NCBI GenBank assembly: GCA_036675345.1
Contig: JAKFFE010000033.1
Coordinates: 1 to 64,000, forward strand
DNA length: 64,000 bases
Reading direction: 5' to 3'
Source of the DNA: JALYOC01 sp036675345
GTDB taxonomy: Bacteria > Myxococcota > Myxococcia > Myxococcales > Myxococcaceae
This document shows positions 41,933 through 51,504 of this stretch, piece by piece; position 1 is the first letter of the stretch, and the number at the start of each line of letters is the position of its first letter. A model generated the notes under the pieces. It worked only from the letters and a program-made list of their open reading frames with translations, was not told the DNA's origin and did not search any database. The position numbers and the translations under genes are program-made.

Positions 41933-42802
41933 TTAGAACTTCACCAGGTCCTGGTACGCCTCCGGGCGGCGGTCCCGATAGAACTGCCAGACCTGCCGGA
42001 CCTCGTCGATCAGCGAGAAGTCCAGGTCCGCCACCACCAGCTCGTCGTTGTCCTCCGAGGCCTCGGCCACGAACTGCCCGCGCGGGTTCACGAAGTAGGA
42101 GCTGCCGTAGAACTTGCCGATGTTCCAGGGGGCCTCGGTGCCCACCCGGTTGATCGCGCCCACGAAGTAGCCGTTGGCCACCGCGTGCGCCGGCTGCTCC
42201 AGCTTCCACAGGTACTGGGAGAGCCCGGCCACGGTGGCGGAGGGATTGAAGACGATCTCCGCGCCGTTGAGCCCCAGCGCCCGCGCCCCCTCCGGGAAGT
42301 GGCGGTCGTAGCAGATGTACACCCCCACCTTGCCGAACTGGGTCTGGAACACCGGGTAGCCGCCGTCGCCCGGCTTGAAGAAGAACTTCTCCCAGAAGCC
42401 GGAGGTCTGCGGGATGTGCTGCTTGCGGTACTTGCCCAGGTACTTCCCATCGGCGTCGATCACCGCGGCGGTGTTGTAATAGACCCCGCGCATCGCCTCT
42501 TCGTAGAGCGGGACCACGATCGCCATCCCGTGCTTCTTGGCGATCTCCTGCATCAGCCGGGTGGTGGGCCCGTCGGGGATCGGCTCGGCGGCGCCGTACC
42601 AGCGCTTGTCCTGGCCGGGGCAGAAGTAGGGGCCGTTGAAGATCTCCTGCAGACAGAGGATCTGCACACCCTTCTTCGCCGCCTGATCGATGAAGCCGAA
42701 GTGCTTCTCCAGCATCGCGTTCTGGATCTGCTTCACCGGAAGCGATTCGTCATTGAGCGGGTTGCTGCACTGGATGAGGCCACACTTCACCGTCTGAGCC
42801 AC
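41933..42802 (-). CDS. pydC: beta-ureidopropionase (N-carbamoyl-beta-alanine amidohydrolase)
   Basis: A 289-residue nitrilase-superfamily enzyme with the catalytic triad Glu in LCLQEIFNGPYF, Lys in YRKQHIP and Cys in YICYDRHFPEGAR. It hydrolyses N-carbamoyl-beta-alanine to beta-alanine, ammonia and carbon dioxide. GTG 42802 is preferred because an AAGGA ribosome site lies eight bases before it. A GTG two codons upstream (42808) would leave only two bases. It heads the minus arm of the pyrimidine cluster and is divergent from preT. Confidence 0.93.
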   Translation of the reverse strand: MAQTVKCGLIQCSNPLNDESLPVKQIQNAMLEKHFGFIDQAAKKGVQILCLQEIFNGPYFCPGQDKRWYGAAEPIPDGPTTRLMQEIAKKHGMAIVVPLYEEAMRGVYYNTAAVIDADGKYLGKYRKQHIPQTSGFWEKFFFKPGDGGYPVFQTQFGKVGVYICYDRHFPEGARALGLNGAEIVFNPSATVAGLSQYLWKLEQPAHAVANGYFVGAINRVGTEAPWNIGKFYGSSYFVNPRGQFVAEASEDNDELVVADLDFSLIDEVRQVWQFYRDRRPEAYQDLVKF

Positions 42803-42808
42803 GCGCAC

Positions 42809-42944
42809 CGTCCTTGGCGAAAGGCGGCGAGGTTATGAGTGGACGCCGCGCCGGCACAAGACGCCCTGCGTTGTTTTCCGGAGCGTATTGACCGGCGGCA
42901 CGGTGACAACGGAGCATCACGGTTTCCGCTTTCGAGGAGACCTG
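42809..42944. promoter_or_regulatory. divergent promoter region of the pyrimidine cluster
   Basis: Both arms must start in these bases. A T-rich patch TTGTTTTCCGGAGCGTATTGACC (about 42872-42894) is the most promoter-like part for the plus arm. GAGGAGA at about 42934-42940 is the preT ribosome site. No regulator gene is adjacent, and no clear operator is visible. Confidence 0.4.
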
Positions 42945-44297
42945 ATGCACAAGTTCGTGGTCCTGCCGGAGGGACGGCTCGAGCAACGCATCCCCGAGGC
43001 CAAGCCGCTCTACACGCAGGGAGAGGCCGAGACCGAGGCCAACCGCTGTCTGTATTGCGTGGACGCCCCCTGCATCAAGGCCTGCCCCACCGGGATCGAC
43101 ATCCCCACCTTCATCCACAAGATCGCCACCGGGAACGTGAAGGGCGCGGCGCGGACCATCCTCAGCGAGAACCTGCTGGGTGACTCCTGCGGCCGGGTCT
43201 GCCCGGTGGAGGTGCTGTGCGCCGGGTCCTGCGTCTACAACGCCTGGAACCGGCCGCCGATCCAGATTGGCCGGCTGCAGCGCTACGCCACCGAGACGGC
43301 GATGAAGCAGACGCCGCTGGTGCAGCTGGTCACCCCCCTCCGCGCGGCGCCGACCAAGAAGAAGATCGCCCTGGTGGGCGCCGGACCGGCCTCGATCGCC
43401 GCCGCCGGCCTGCTGGCGCTGGAGGGTCACCAGGCGGTGATCTTCGAACGCAAGGCGGTGCCGGGCGGGCTGAACACCCTGGGGATCGCGCCCTACAAGA
43501 TGCAGGGCACCGACGCCTTGAACGAACTGGACGCGGTGCGGACCCTGGGAGACGTGGAGCTGCGCCGCGGGATCGAGGTGGTGGAGGGACAGGCCCAGGG
43601 CCACCAGATCTCCGCGGCGACGCTGCTGCGGGACTTCGACGCCATCTTGCTGGGACTGGGGCTGGGCGCGGACACCCGGCTGGGGATCCCCGGCGAGGAC
43701 GGCCCGGGGGTGCACGGGGCGGTGGAGATGATCGAACGGATCAAGTCCGAGGCCGGCTTCTCCCTGGGCGGGGCCCGCCGGGCCTTGGTGATCGGCGGCG
43801 GCAACACCGCCATCGACATCGCCCATGAGCTGCGGCTGCTGGGGATCGACGACGTCTCCCTGGTCTACCGGCGCGGGGAGACGGAGATGTCCGGCTACGT
43901 CCACGAGCTGGAGTACGCGCGCAAGCACGGGGTGAAGCTGATCGAACACCGGGTGCTGGCCGCCTACGAACGGGACGTCGGGGGAAAGCTGACCGCGGTG
44001 CAACTGCAGCGGGCGCAAGAGGGCCGGGGGATCCCGGGCAGCGAGGAGCGGGTGGCGGTGGACCTGGTGGCGCTGGCGATTGGCCAGAGCCGGGCCACCC
44101 AGATCGCCCGCGCCTTTCCAGGAGTGGCGGTGGACGCCAGGGGCCGGGTGACCGTGGATCCCCAGACCTACCGCACCGGCAACCCCAAGGTCTGGAGCGC
44201 CGGGGACTGCGTCAACGGCGGCAAGGAAGTGGTGAACGCGGTCCAGGAAGCCAAGCTGGCGGTGCGGGACATGCTGAAAGCGTTGGGGGAGGGGTAA
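42945..44297 (+). CDS. preT: dihydropyrimidine dehydrogenase, PreT subunit
   Basis: A 450-residue flavoprotein subunit. The N-terminal region holds two Fe-S cysteine clusters, CLYCVDAPCIKAC and CGRVCPVEVLCAGSC. The FAD site is ALVGAGPASIAAAGLLALEG and the NAD(P)H site VIGGGNTAIDIAHELRLL. WSAGDCVNGGKEVVNAVQEAKLA closes the fold. With PreA it transfers electrons from NADH to reduce uracil and thymine. ATG 42945 follows a GAGGAGA site and leaves a compact N-terminus; an upstream reading from 42888 looks non-coding. It sits three bases before preA. Confidence 0.95.
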   Translation: MHKFVVLPEGRLEQRIPEAKPLYTQGEAETEANRCLYCVDAPCIKACPTGIDIPTFIHKIATGNVKGAARTILSENLLGDSCGRVCPVEVLCAGSCVYNAWNRPPIQIGRLQRYATETAMKQTPLVQLVTPLRAAPTKKKIALVGAGPASIAAAGLLALEGHQAVIFERKAVPGGLNTLGIAPYKMQGTDALNELDAVRTLGDVELRRGIEVVEGQAQGHQISAATLLRDFDAILLGLGLGADTRLGIPGEDGPGVHGAVEMIERIKSEAGFSLGGARRALVIGGGNTAIDIAHELRLLGIDDVSLVYRRGETEMSGYVHELEYARKHGVKLIEHRVLAAYERDVGGKLTAVQLQRAQEGRGIPGSEERVAVDLVALAIGQSRATQIARAFPGVAVDARGRVTVDPQTYRTGNPKVWSAGDCVNGGKEVVNAVQEAKLAVRDMLKALGEG

Positions 44298-44300
44298 GCC

Positions 44301-45695
44301 ATGGCGGACCTGAGCATCGACTTCTGCGGCATCAAGTGTCTCAACCCCTTCTGGTTGGCGTCGGCCCCGCCGGCCAACACCGGCCAGCAGATCATGCGGG
44401 CCTTTGACGCCGGCTGGGGCGGCGCGGTGTGGAAGACCCTGGGGGATCCGATCACCAACGTCAGCTCCCGCTTTGCCAGCGTGGACTACGCGGGCCAGAA
44501 GATGATGGGGCTCAACAACATCGAGCTGATCACCGACCGGCCGCTGGAGGTGAACCTCAAGGAGATCGCGGAGGTCAAGCGCCGCTACCCCAAGCACGTG
44601 ATCATCGCCTCCTTGATGGTGGAGACCCGCGACAACTGGCGGGAGATCGTCAAGAAGGCGGAGGACTCCGGGGCGGACGGGCTGGAGCTGAACTTCGGCT
44701 GCCCCCACGGGATGTGCGAGCGGGGGATGGGCAGCGCGGTCGGCCAGGAGCCGCGGGTGCTGGAGGAGATCACCCGCTGGGTGGTGGAGGACGCCAAGAC
44801 CCCGGTGATCGTCAAGCTGACCCCCAACACCGGAGACATCAATGAACCCGGTGAGGCGGCGGCCCGCGGCGGGGCCCACGCCATCTCCCTGATCAACACC
44901 ATCAAGTCGCTGATGGGGCTGGACCTGGACCGGATGGTGCCGCTTCCCCGGGTGCAGAACCTCTCCACCAACGGCGGCTACTGCGGTCCGGCGGTGAAGC
45001 CGATCGCCCTGTTCATGGTCAGCCAGATCGCCAAGAACGCGATGACCCGCAACCTGCCCATCTCCGGCATCGGCGGGATCGGCAACTGGCGGGACGCGGC
45101 GGAGTTCATCGCCCTGGGCGCCACCAGCGTGCAGGTGTGCACCGCGGTGATGCACCACGGCTACCGGATCGTGGAGGACATGATTGAAGGCCTCTCCGAC
45201 TTCCTGGACTCCAAGGGGATGGCTTCGGTGAACGAGCTGCGGGGCCAGGCCCTGGGCGCCTACGCCGAGTGGGGCGAGCTGGATCTGGACTACTCGATCA
45301 AGGCGAAAATCGACCCCGACAAGTGCATCGGCTGCAACCTCTGCTACGTGGCCTGCATGGATGGGGCGCACCAGTGCATCCACATCCCCGGGCGGTCCGC
45401 GGAGGAGTCCTACCAGGCCGGCCACTACCACCTGCCCACCCTGCCCATCCCCCAGGTCCCGGTGAAGGCCTCCGGCGGAGTGGGGCGCTTCCTCCCCCAC
45501 GTGGACCTGGACGAGTGCGTGGGCTGCAACCTCTGCGCGCTGGTCTGCCCGGTGCCGGGCACCATCACCATGGAGCAGGTCCCGGGGCCGATTGGCCGCA
45601 AGGAGACCTGGAACGACCGCGTCGCCCAGGGGCGGGATCTGAACCCCGGGGCGATGGAGAGCACGATCCTGGGCCGGAAGAACCGCGTTCCCTAG
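44301..45695 (+). CDS. preA: dihydropyrimidine dehydrogenase, PreA subunit
   Basis: A 464-residue subunit combining an FMN-binding TIM barrel like class 1B dihydroorotate dehydrogenase with a C-terminal ferredoxin domain. The barrel has LNPFWLASAPPANTG, LELNFGCPHGMCERGMGSAVGQ with the active-site Cys, and GIGGIGNWRDAAEF. The ferredoxin end has CIGCNLCYVACMDGAHQC and CVGCNLCALVCPVPG, ligands for two [4Fe-4S] clusters. It reduces uracil or thymine, the first step of the reductive pathway, with the downstream enzymes encoded on the divergent arm. Confidence 0.96.
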   Translation: MADLSIDFCGIKCLNPFWLASAPPANTGQQIMRAFDAGWGGAVWKTLGDPITNVSSRFASVDYAGQKMMGLNNIELITDRPLEVNLKEIAEVKRRYPKHVIIASLMVETRDNWREIVKKAEDSGADGLELNFGCPHGMCERGMGSAVGQEPRVLEEITRWVVEDAKTPVIVKLTPNTGDINEPGEAAARGGAHAISLINTIKSLMGLDLDRMVPLPRVQNLSTNGGYCGPAVKPIALFMVSQIAKNAMTRNLPISGIGGIGNWRDAAEFIALGATSVQVCTAVMHHGYRIVEDMIEGLSDFLDSKGMASVNELRGQALGAYAEWGELDLDYSIKAKIDPDKCIGCNLCYVACMDGAHQCIHIPGRSAEESYQAGHYHLPTLPIPQVPVKASGGVGRFLPHVDLDECVGCNLCALVCPVPGTITMEQVPGPIGRKETWNDRVAQGRDLNPGAMESTILGRKNRVP

Positions 45696-45718
45696 CCGGC
45701 GCTGCTGCGGGCCGGAGA

Positions 45719-45756
45719 CAAAAAAAGGCCCGCCGGGGTGCACTCCGGCGGGCCTT
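45719..45756 (-). terminator. strong intrinsic terminator
   Basis: AAGGCCCGCCGG (45725-45736) and CCGGCGGGCCTT (45745-45756) form a 12-bp stem with an eight-base loop. An A run at 45719-45726 becomes a U tract on the minus-strand transcript. This fits the end of the Oar-like receptor gene (stop at 45779) very well and may also end the preA transcript. Confidence 0.9.
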
Positions 45757-45778
45757 CCTTCAATGGTGTTGCCGGTGC

Positions 45779-48700
45779 CTAGAAGACGTACCGGGCGCCC
45801 ACCTGGATCCGCCACCGCGACTGGGTGGGGCTGAGGACCACGGTGCGCACCGCGGACGGCTCGGTGAAGGAGTACACCGGCCGGTTGTTGGCCTGGTCAT
45901 AGCCCACCGAACGGAGGAACCCGGCCGGGTGGTTCTCGAAGTTGGCCTCCTGCTCGAACTGGCCCCACTCCTTGTTGAGCAGGTTGAGCACGTTGAAGAT
46001 GTCCGCCTGGACCTCCAGGTGCTGGCCCTTGATCCACTGGGGAGAGTTCCACCCCAGCCGGACGTCGATGAAGTTCTGCCACGGGTTGCGGCACGCGCCA
46101 CGACGCACCATCCCGCCGCGGGAGTTGCGCAGACACTCCTGGCTCTGGATGAAGTTGTTCAGGCCATCCCACTGGGTGGGGTCCGCCAGGGTGATCTGGC
46201 TGGGGTCCGCGGGGATGAAGGCCAGGTCGTTGCCGCCGATCCCGTCGCCGTTCACGTCGGTGCTGACGGTCCAGGTGTACGGCAACCCGGACTGCCCGAC
46301 GTAGATCAGGCCGGCGGTGAAGCCGAACGGCAGCTTACCGGTGGCGGTGGCGGTGAAGCGGTGGGTGCGGTCGAACGCCGAAGGACGCAGGTTCCGATCC
46401 TGGATCGACCCGTCCAGCGGGGCGAACTGGAAGTTGGAGAGCGCCTGCGAGCTGGTGAGGGAGATCAGGTCCCGCGCGCTGGTGAAGGTGTAGGAGACCC
46501 GGGCATCGACCACCTGCGCCAGGTTCTTCTGCAGCTGCACGGTGCCGCTGAACACCCGGCCGCCGTTCTTGTTGAACACCTTCACCGCCTGGCGGAGGTT
46601 GGTGTTGTCAACCCGCTGGGAGGTGGCGCGACCGTTGGAGGTGGCGAAGGTGCCGTACAGCGCACGGCCCTCACCGCTGTCGTTGTCCTGGCGGACCAGG
46701 TTCTCGTCGGTGGTGTACCAGCCGTTCACGTCCTGGGTGTAGAGCAGGTCCAGGGTGGCGATGGTGTCGAACGGCAGCTTGCGATCCGCGCCCAGGGCCA
46801 CCCGCATGTTCTGCGGATAGCGGGTGTCCGGCGCGAAGTAGTCGATCTCGCCCTGGTTGACGGGGACGGTCGGCGGGTTGGTCCCACCGGCGCAGTCGAA
46901 CGGCTGCGCGTTGGGGTCGATGTTGAAGGCCGGCACCCCGGAGGAACCGTTGCAGGTCAGCTCCACCTGGGAGAGCCCGTTGATGCTGTAGGCGTTGGCG
47001 ACCCACACGTACGGCGGGCGACCGGAGAACACGCCCACGCCACCGCGGAGCACGGTCTCGCCGGTGTTGCCGATGTCCCAGTTCACGCCCAGTCGGGGGG
47101 ACCACAGCGGGTTGCCCGACGGGATCGAAGCGGTGTCGATGGGGAAGGCGGCGTTGTTCGCCAGGAGCGGGTTCCGCACGCCGGCGGAGAGGAACGGGAC
47201 GTCCACCCGGACTCCCGGGTTGACCATCAGGCCCTCCATGATCTCCCAGTGATCCTGCGCGTAGAAGCCCAGCTGCAGCACGTCAAACGCCGCGGTGCCC
47301 GGCTCCTGCAGATCGCTGATCCCGAACCGGCGCTGGTAGGCGCTGGCGGTGCCGGCCTCGAAGTCGTCCAGGCTGTCGAACGCCCACACGCCGGTGGAGG
47401 CCTGGAAGAAGGCGTTGCGCAGCTTGAGGTACTCGTTGGTGGTACCGACCGAGAGGGTGTGCGACCCCAGCTTGTAGCTGAGGGTGTCCTGCAGCTGGAT
47501 CACGTCCTGATCCAGCTCGTTGAGCTGGGAGAAGCGCTCGGCGCCCGCGGCCAGCCAGGAGTCGTTGGTGCCCAGCTGTCCGGCGCGCACCAGGATCAGC
47601 GGGAAGTCCTGCCCCGCGTCACGCGCGTCGCGGATGATCGAGAAGCCGGTGAGCAGCTCGTTGGAGAGGCGCCCTCCCAGCCAGCTGGAGGTCAGCTTGG
47701 CGCGGGCGGTGTGGCTGGTGGTCTCCTGAGAATAGCCCGCGTTGGACAGCTGGTAGCCATCCCGCAGCCGGCCCGGAACGGAGGGGCCGGTGGGCGAGCG
47801 GTTCAGGTTGTCCTGACCGGCGAAGACCAGGTTGTAGGAGAGCTCGAGGTAGCTGTTGGGGACCAGGCTGGTGCTGACCTTGGCGAACAGGTTGCGGTCC
47901 GGGTTGGTCAGGTTGGTGGCCAGCGCGGTGCCCGGGTTGGTGATCCCGTAGGTGTTGGTCAGGATCGAGGTGAAGCGATCCGCCTCCACGGTGGTGAAGC
48001 CGGCCGCCGCCAGGTCCGCGGTCGGATCCCCGGTCAGCTGGAACCGGTTACCGAACGCGGAGGTGCGCTCCTGCAGGTCGGTGGTGAGGAAGAAGTGGAT
48101 CTTGTCGTGGAGGATCGGCCCACCCAGGCTGATCCCGTACTGGAGGGTGTTGTAGTCCAGGAAGGTCGGGTCGGACTGGTTGCCGGCCAGCAGCTTGTTC
48201 TGCCAGTAGCCCCACAGCGCGCCGCGGAACTCGTTGGTGCCGCTCTTGGTGACCGCGTTCACCATGCCGCCCGCGAAGTTGCCGTAGCGCACGTCGAAGG
48301 GAGAGACCTCCACCACGAAGGTGTCGATGGCCTCGATGGAGAGCGCCTTGGCCCCCGCCTGCCCACCCGGGGTGCCGGAGCTGGCCAGACCGAAGAGGTC
48401 GTTGTAGGGCGCGCCGTCGATCTGGATGTTGTTGAAGCGGCTGTTCTGGCCGGCCATCGCGTTGCCCGACACCTGGGGGGCGGTGGCGATCAGGTCGGTG
48501 AAGTTACGGCCCTGCAGCGGCAGCGAGGTCATCTGGTCGCTGGTGACCGCGGTGGACGGTCCGGTGCGGCTGCTGTCCTCCAGCAGCTGCGCCTCCTGCG
48601 CCACCACCACTACCTCCTCGCTGATCTCCTCGTACTTCTTCAGCTCCACGTTGAGGCGCATCCGGCTGCCCAGGCCCAGCTGCATCCCGGTCCGCTTGTT

Positions 48701-48985
48701 GCCGTAGTACCCCTCGGCGCTGATGGTGACGGTGTACGGACCACCGGGGGGCACGTTCTCGAAGAGGTAGGCGCCCGAGTTGTCGGTGACCGCGGTGAAG
48801 TCAGCGCCAGTGGCCTCGTTCCGCAGCTCGACCAGCACGGAGGAAAGCCGGCTGCCGGCCGGGTCGGTGATCACGCCGGTGAGGGCCGCGCCAGTGACGC
48901 CCTGTGCCGAGGCGGTCGATGCGAAAGCCAGGGCGGCCACCAGGGCAACCGACCTCAAGCTTGAACGAAAATACGACTTGTCCAC
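45779..48985 (-). CDS. Oar-like TonB-dependent receptor
   Basis: A 1068-residue outer-membrane protein. The signal peptide ends FASTASAQ and is followed by a carboxypeptidase-regulatory-like domain (ALTGVITDPAGSRLSSVLVELRNEATG...). The plug (GRNFTDLIATAPQVSGNAMAGQNSRFNNIQIDGAPYNDLFG) and a long barrel end in the aromatic-terminated strand VGARYVF. This domain order and length match the Oar proteins of myxobacteria, which affect social and developmental behaviour and protein export. GTG 48985 is preferred because GGAG lies six bases before it; ATG 49003 would add six residues. A strong terminator follows the gene. Confidence 0.92.
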   Translation of the reverse strand: MDKSYFRSSLRSVALVAALAFASTASAQGVTGAALTGVITDPAGSRLSSVLVELRNEATGADFTAVTDNSGAYLFENVPPGGPYTVTISAEGYYGNKRTGMQLGLGSRMRLNVELKKYEEISEEVVVVAQEAQLLEDSSRTGPSTAVTSDQMTSLPLQGRNFTDLIATAPQVSGNAMAGQNSRFNNIQIDGAPYNDLFGLASSGTPGGQAGAKALSIEAIDTFVVEVSPFDVRYGNFAGGMVNAVTKSGTNEFRGALWGYWQNKLLAGNQSDPTFLDYNTLQYGISLGGPILHDKIHFFLTTDLQERTSAFGNRFQLTGDPTADLAAAGFTTVEADRFTSILTNTYGITNPGTALATNLTNPDRNLFAKVSTSLVPNSYLELSYNLVFAGQDNLNRSPTGPSVPGRLRDGYQLSNAGYSQETTSHTARAKLTSSWLGGRLSNELLTGFSIIRDARDAGQDFPLILVRAGQLGTNDSWLAAGAERFSQLNELDQDVIQLQDTLSYKLGSHTLSVGTTNEYLKLRNAFFQASTGVWAFDSLDDFEAGTASAYQRRFGISDLQEPGTAAFDVLQLGFYAQDHWEIMEGLMVNPGVRVDVPFLSAGVRNPLLANNAAFPIDTASIPSGNPLWSPRLGVNWDIGNTGETVLRGGVGVFSGRPPYVWVANAYSINGLSQVELTCNGSSGVPAFNIDPNAQPFDCAGGTNPPTVPVNQGEIDYFAPDTRYPQNMRVALGADRKLPFDTIATLDLLYTQDVNGWYTTDENLVRQDNDSGEGRALYGTFATSNGRATSQRVDNTNLRQAVKVFNKNGGRVFSGTVQLQKNLAQVVDARVSYTFTSARDLISLTSSQALSNFQFAPLDGSIQDRNLRPSAFDRTHRFTATATGKLPFGFTAGLIYVGQSGLPYTWTVSTDVNGDGIGGNDLAFIPADPSQITLADPTQWDGLNNFIQSQECLRNSRGGMVRRGACRNPWQNFIDVRLGWNSPQWIKGQHLEVQADIFNVLNLLNKEWGQFEQEANFENHPAGFLRSVGYDQANNRPVYSFTEPSAVRTVVLSPTQSRWRIQVGARYVF

Positions 48986-49080
48986 AAACACCTCCAAGTG
49001 CATGAGTGCGCCCACGTGAGCGGTCCGGCGCCCCCTTAGCCTTGATCCGCGGGCGGTGAGAAGGACCAACTGGGTGACAA
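48986..49080. promoter_or_regulatory. divergent promoter region
   Basis: These 95 bases separate the Oar-like gene and the 5'-nucleotidase-family gene. No clear -35/-10 pair is visible. The GGTGACAA just before ATG 49081 is a poor ribosome site. Confidence 0.3.
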
Positions 49081-50901
49081 ATGCATGAACCCCGATCGCT
49101 GCTAATCCTGGCCTTCACGCTGCTTTTCGCTTGCGCTGGCCCCGAAGCCTCCCGAAACCGGGAAGTCCCGGCCCCGCCGGCCCCCGCGCCCGCCCCGATC
49201 CGGCTGACCCTGGTGGGCACCAACGACATCCACGGCTGGGTGTACCCCAAGGAGTTCCGGCTGGCGGACGGCACCGCCGCCAGCGAGGGCGGGCTGGCCA
49301 CCTTCTCCGGCTACCTCTCCATCCTCCGCCGACAGCACCCCAACGTCCTGCTCCTGGACGGGGGGGACCTGTTCCAGGGCACCCTCCCCTCCAACCTCAG
49401 TGAAGGGGCGGTGGTGATCGACGCCATGAACCACCTGGGCTACGCGGCGGCCGCGCTGGGCAACCACGAGTTTGATTACGGGCCGGTGGGCCCCTCTCCG
49501 GTGGCGCTGCGTCCGGATCAGGATTCCTTCGGGGCCCTCAAGGCCCGCATCCAGCAGGCCCGCTTTCCGATCCTGGCGGTCAACGTCCAGGAGGCCGCCT
49601 CCGGGGCCCACCCCGGTTGGCTGGGCAATAATGGCACCCGGATGATGGAGGTGGAGGGCCTGAAGATCGGGATCGTCGGCCTGGCCACGCCCCACACCCC
49701 GTCGGTGACCAATCCGGTCAACGTGGCCTCGCTGCGGTTCACCCCCCTGGCCGAGGAGGCGATCCGGGCCGCCGCGGCCTTGCGCGCCCGCGGGGCGGTG
49801 GTGGTGATCGCGGTGATGCACGCCGGCGGCCGCTGCGCCCGGTGGGACGACCCCCGGGATCTCTCCAGCTGCGATCCGGCCAACGGGGAGATCTTCGGGA
49901 TGTTCGACCAGCTCCCGGAGGGGACCCTGGACGCGGTGGTGGCCGGGCACACCCACGCGCCAATGGGGCACTTCATCAAGGGCACCCCGGTGGTGGAGAC
50001 CCCCGGGCTGGGCCGGTCGTTCTCGATGATCGAGCTGTTCGTGGATCCGGTGCGCAAGACGCTGTTGAAGGAGCAGACCCGGATCACCCCGGTGGTGCCG
50101 ATCTGCGCCACGGTGGACGCGACCCTGGGCACCTGTGACTCCCGGCAGCTGCGTGATCGCCCGGAGGTGAAGCTGGTGCCGGCCACCTTCCTGGGCGAGC
50201 CGGTGGTGGTGGACACCGCCCTGGAGACGCTGGTGGCCCCGGCCCAGGCCAACGCCCAGTCGCTGCAGCAGCGGTCGCTGGGAGTGAGCGTCCCCCAGCG
50301 GCTGACCCGGAACTACGAGGGGGAGAGCCCGCTGGGGCTGATGCTGGCGGACACCCTGCGGGAGAACGAGAAGGCGGACCTGGCGATCCTCAATCCGGGT
50401 GGGCTGCGCGCGGACCTGGCGGCCGGCGAGCTGAAGTACGGAGACGTGTTCGAGGTGCTGCCCTTCGACAACACGGTGGCCACCGTGACCCTCACCGGGA
50501 CCCAGCTGTCGACCCTGTTCAAGACCGTCTACGGGGCCCGCAAGGGTGTGTTCCAGGTCAGCGGCGCGCGGCTGCGGCTGGCCCGCTGCAAGGGCCCGGA
50601 CCGACTCCTGGAGTTCGTGCTCGACCCGACCGGAAAGCCTCCCCGCCCCACCCAGACCTACCGGGTGGTGATGCCTGACTTCCTGGCCCGGGGAGGAGAC
50701 GGGCTGGGGCCGTTCCTGGAGTCGCTGCCGCCGGGCGCGATTGATCTCGGCGAGGCACGCGAGGACAACTTCCGCGACGTGATCGTCAACCGGTTCGTGG
50801 CCAGGAAGGCCCCGGTGGTCGCGCCGAAGCCCGGCCGGATCGTGATCGAGAAGGCCGGAGCGGACTGCGGCAACCTCTCCGGCGCCGACGGGGACCACTG
50901 A
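49081..50901 (+). CDS. 5'-nucleotidase-family metallophosphatase lipoprotein
   Basis: A 606-residue exported enzyme. A lipoprotein-type signal ends LLFAC (Cys18), followed by a proline-rich linker. The metallophosphatase domain has the metal motifs GTNDIHG, DGGDLFQG, GNHEFDYG, VMHAGG and GHTHAP in the usual order. The C-terminal 5'-nucleotidase substrate domain (about residues 395-580) holds NPGGLRADLAAGELKYGDVFEVLPFDNTVATV and FLARGGDGL. Such enzymes dephosphorylate nucleotides or related phosphoesters outside the cytoplasm, so it may feed nucleosides to the cell. It stands alone on the plus strand. Confidence 0.94.
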   Translation: MHEPRSLLILAFTLLFACAGPEASRNREVPAPPAPAPAPIRLTLVGTNDIHGWVYPKEFRLADGTAASEGGLATFSGYLSILRRQHPNVLLLDGGDLFQGTLPSNLSEGAVVIDAMNHLGYAAAALGNHEFDYGPVGPSPVALRPDQDSFGALKARIQQARFPILAVNVQEAASGAHPGWLGNNGTRMMEVEGLKIGIVGLATPHTPSVTNPVNVASLRFTPLAEEAIRAAAALRARGAVVVIAVMHAGGRCARWDDPRDLSSCDPANGEIFGMFDQLPEGTLDAVVAGHTHAPMGHFIKGTPVVETPGLGRSFSMIELFVDPVRKTLLKEQTRITPVVPICATVDATLGTCDSRQLRDRPEVKLVPATFLGEPVVVDTALETLVAPAQANAQSLQQRSLGVSVPQRLTRNYEGESPLGLMLADTLRENEKADLAILNPGGLRADLAAGELKYGDVFEVLPFDNTVATVTLTGTQLSTLFKTVYGARKGVFQVSGARLRLARCKGPDRLLEFVLDPTGKPPRPTQTYRVVMPDFLARGGDGLGPFLESLPPGAIDLGEAREDNFRDVIVNRFVARKAPVVAPKPGRIVIEKAGADCGNLSGADGDH

Positions 50902-50916
50902 GGTCCCCTCTCCGGG

Positions 50917-51504
50917 TTACCAGGTCGCGGCCAGTCCCGCCGCCAGGCCGTCCCGGGTGGGCATCACAGTCGGCACCAGCGCCAGCCCTCCGCGGGGGGA
51001 GTGCCAGTTGAACCCCACCACCGCGCCCACGGTGGTGAGCACCGCCCCCGCCACCAACCCGCCCACGTAGACCGGCGGGTTGTGCAAGGGCCCCAGCGTG
51101 GCCACCAGCACCGTGGGCACCGCGCCTGCCAGCGCCAGGAGCAACGAGAGCCCCGGGTTGCCGTCCACGCCCATCAGCGCCGAGACCCCCCACACCCCCA
51201 GGGGCGCGAAGAGGGCCGCCCCCACCACCGCGCCGATCATCGCGCCGGCAAAGACTCCCGCGTAGTCGCTGACGATGAACATCGAGCCCAGCGCTCCGCC
51301 CCAGTAGCCGGCGAACCCGAAGGCGCCCGCGGCCAGCAGCGCCCCGGTGAACTGCACCGGGACCTGGAAGGCAGGCGCGGCCGAAGGCGCGGGGACGGTG
51401 TTCAGCCCGGCAGCAGGTTCCAGCAGGGACAGCCGGGAGGGAGGCGAAGCGGCCGCGGGGTGGGAGGTAAGCAGCAGCGCGGTGAGGGCCAGTGAGGTGA
51501 GCAT
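50917..51504 (-). CDS. exported Gly/Ala-rich membrane protein
   Basis: A 195-residue protein with a signal peptide ending PAAAS, then a short Pro-rich stretch. About five Gly/Ala-rich hydrophobic segments follow, for example FTGALLAAGAFGFAGYWGGALGSMFIV and YAGVFAGAMIGAVVGAALFAPLGVWG. These could be inner-membrane helices or a glycine-zipper-type channel. The end has NWHSPRGGLALVPTVMPTRDGL, more like a soluble or barrel strand. I do not recognise the family. The ATG at 51504 is chosen to place the signal peptide first. It is convergent with the 5'-nucleotidase-family gene. Confidence 0.75.
   Translation of the reverse strand: MLTSLALTALLLTSHPAAASPPSRLSLLEPAAGLNTVPAPSAAPAFQVPVQFTGALLAAGAFGFAGYWGGALGSMFIVSDYAGVFAGAMIGAVVGAALFAPLGVWGVSALMGVDGNPGLSLLLALAGAVPTVLVATLGPLHNPPVYVGGLVAGAVLTTVGAVVGFNWHSPRGGLALVPTVMPTRDGLAAGLAATW

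Noticed and set aside
42750..45815. Long minus-strand frame antisense to preT and preA
   Set aside because: It lies opposite two strongly recognisable genes and shows the Gly/His/Pro/Arg bias of a shadow frame.
45269..48964. Very long open plus-strand frame (over 1200 codons) antisense to the Oar-like gene
   Set aside because: Composition is typical of the high-GC complement of a real gene (His/Gly/Val/Arg-rich, no domain). The minus-strand receptor explains the region.
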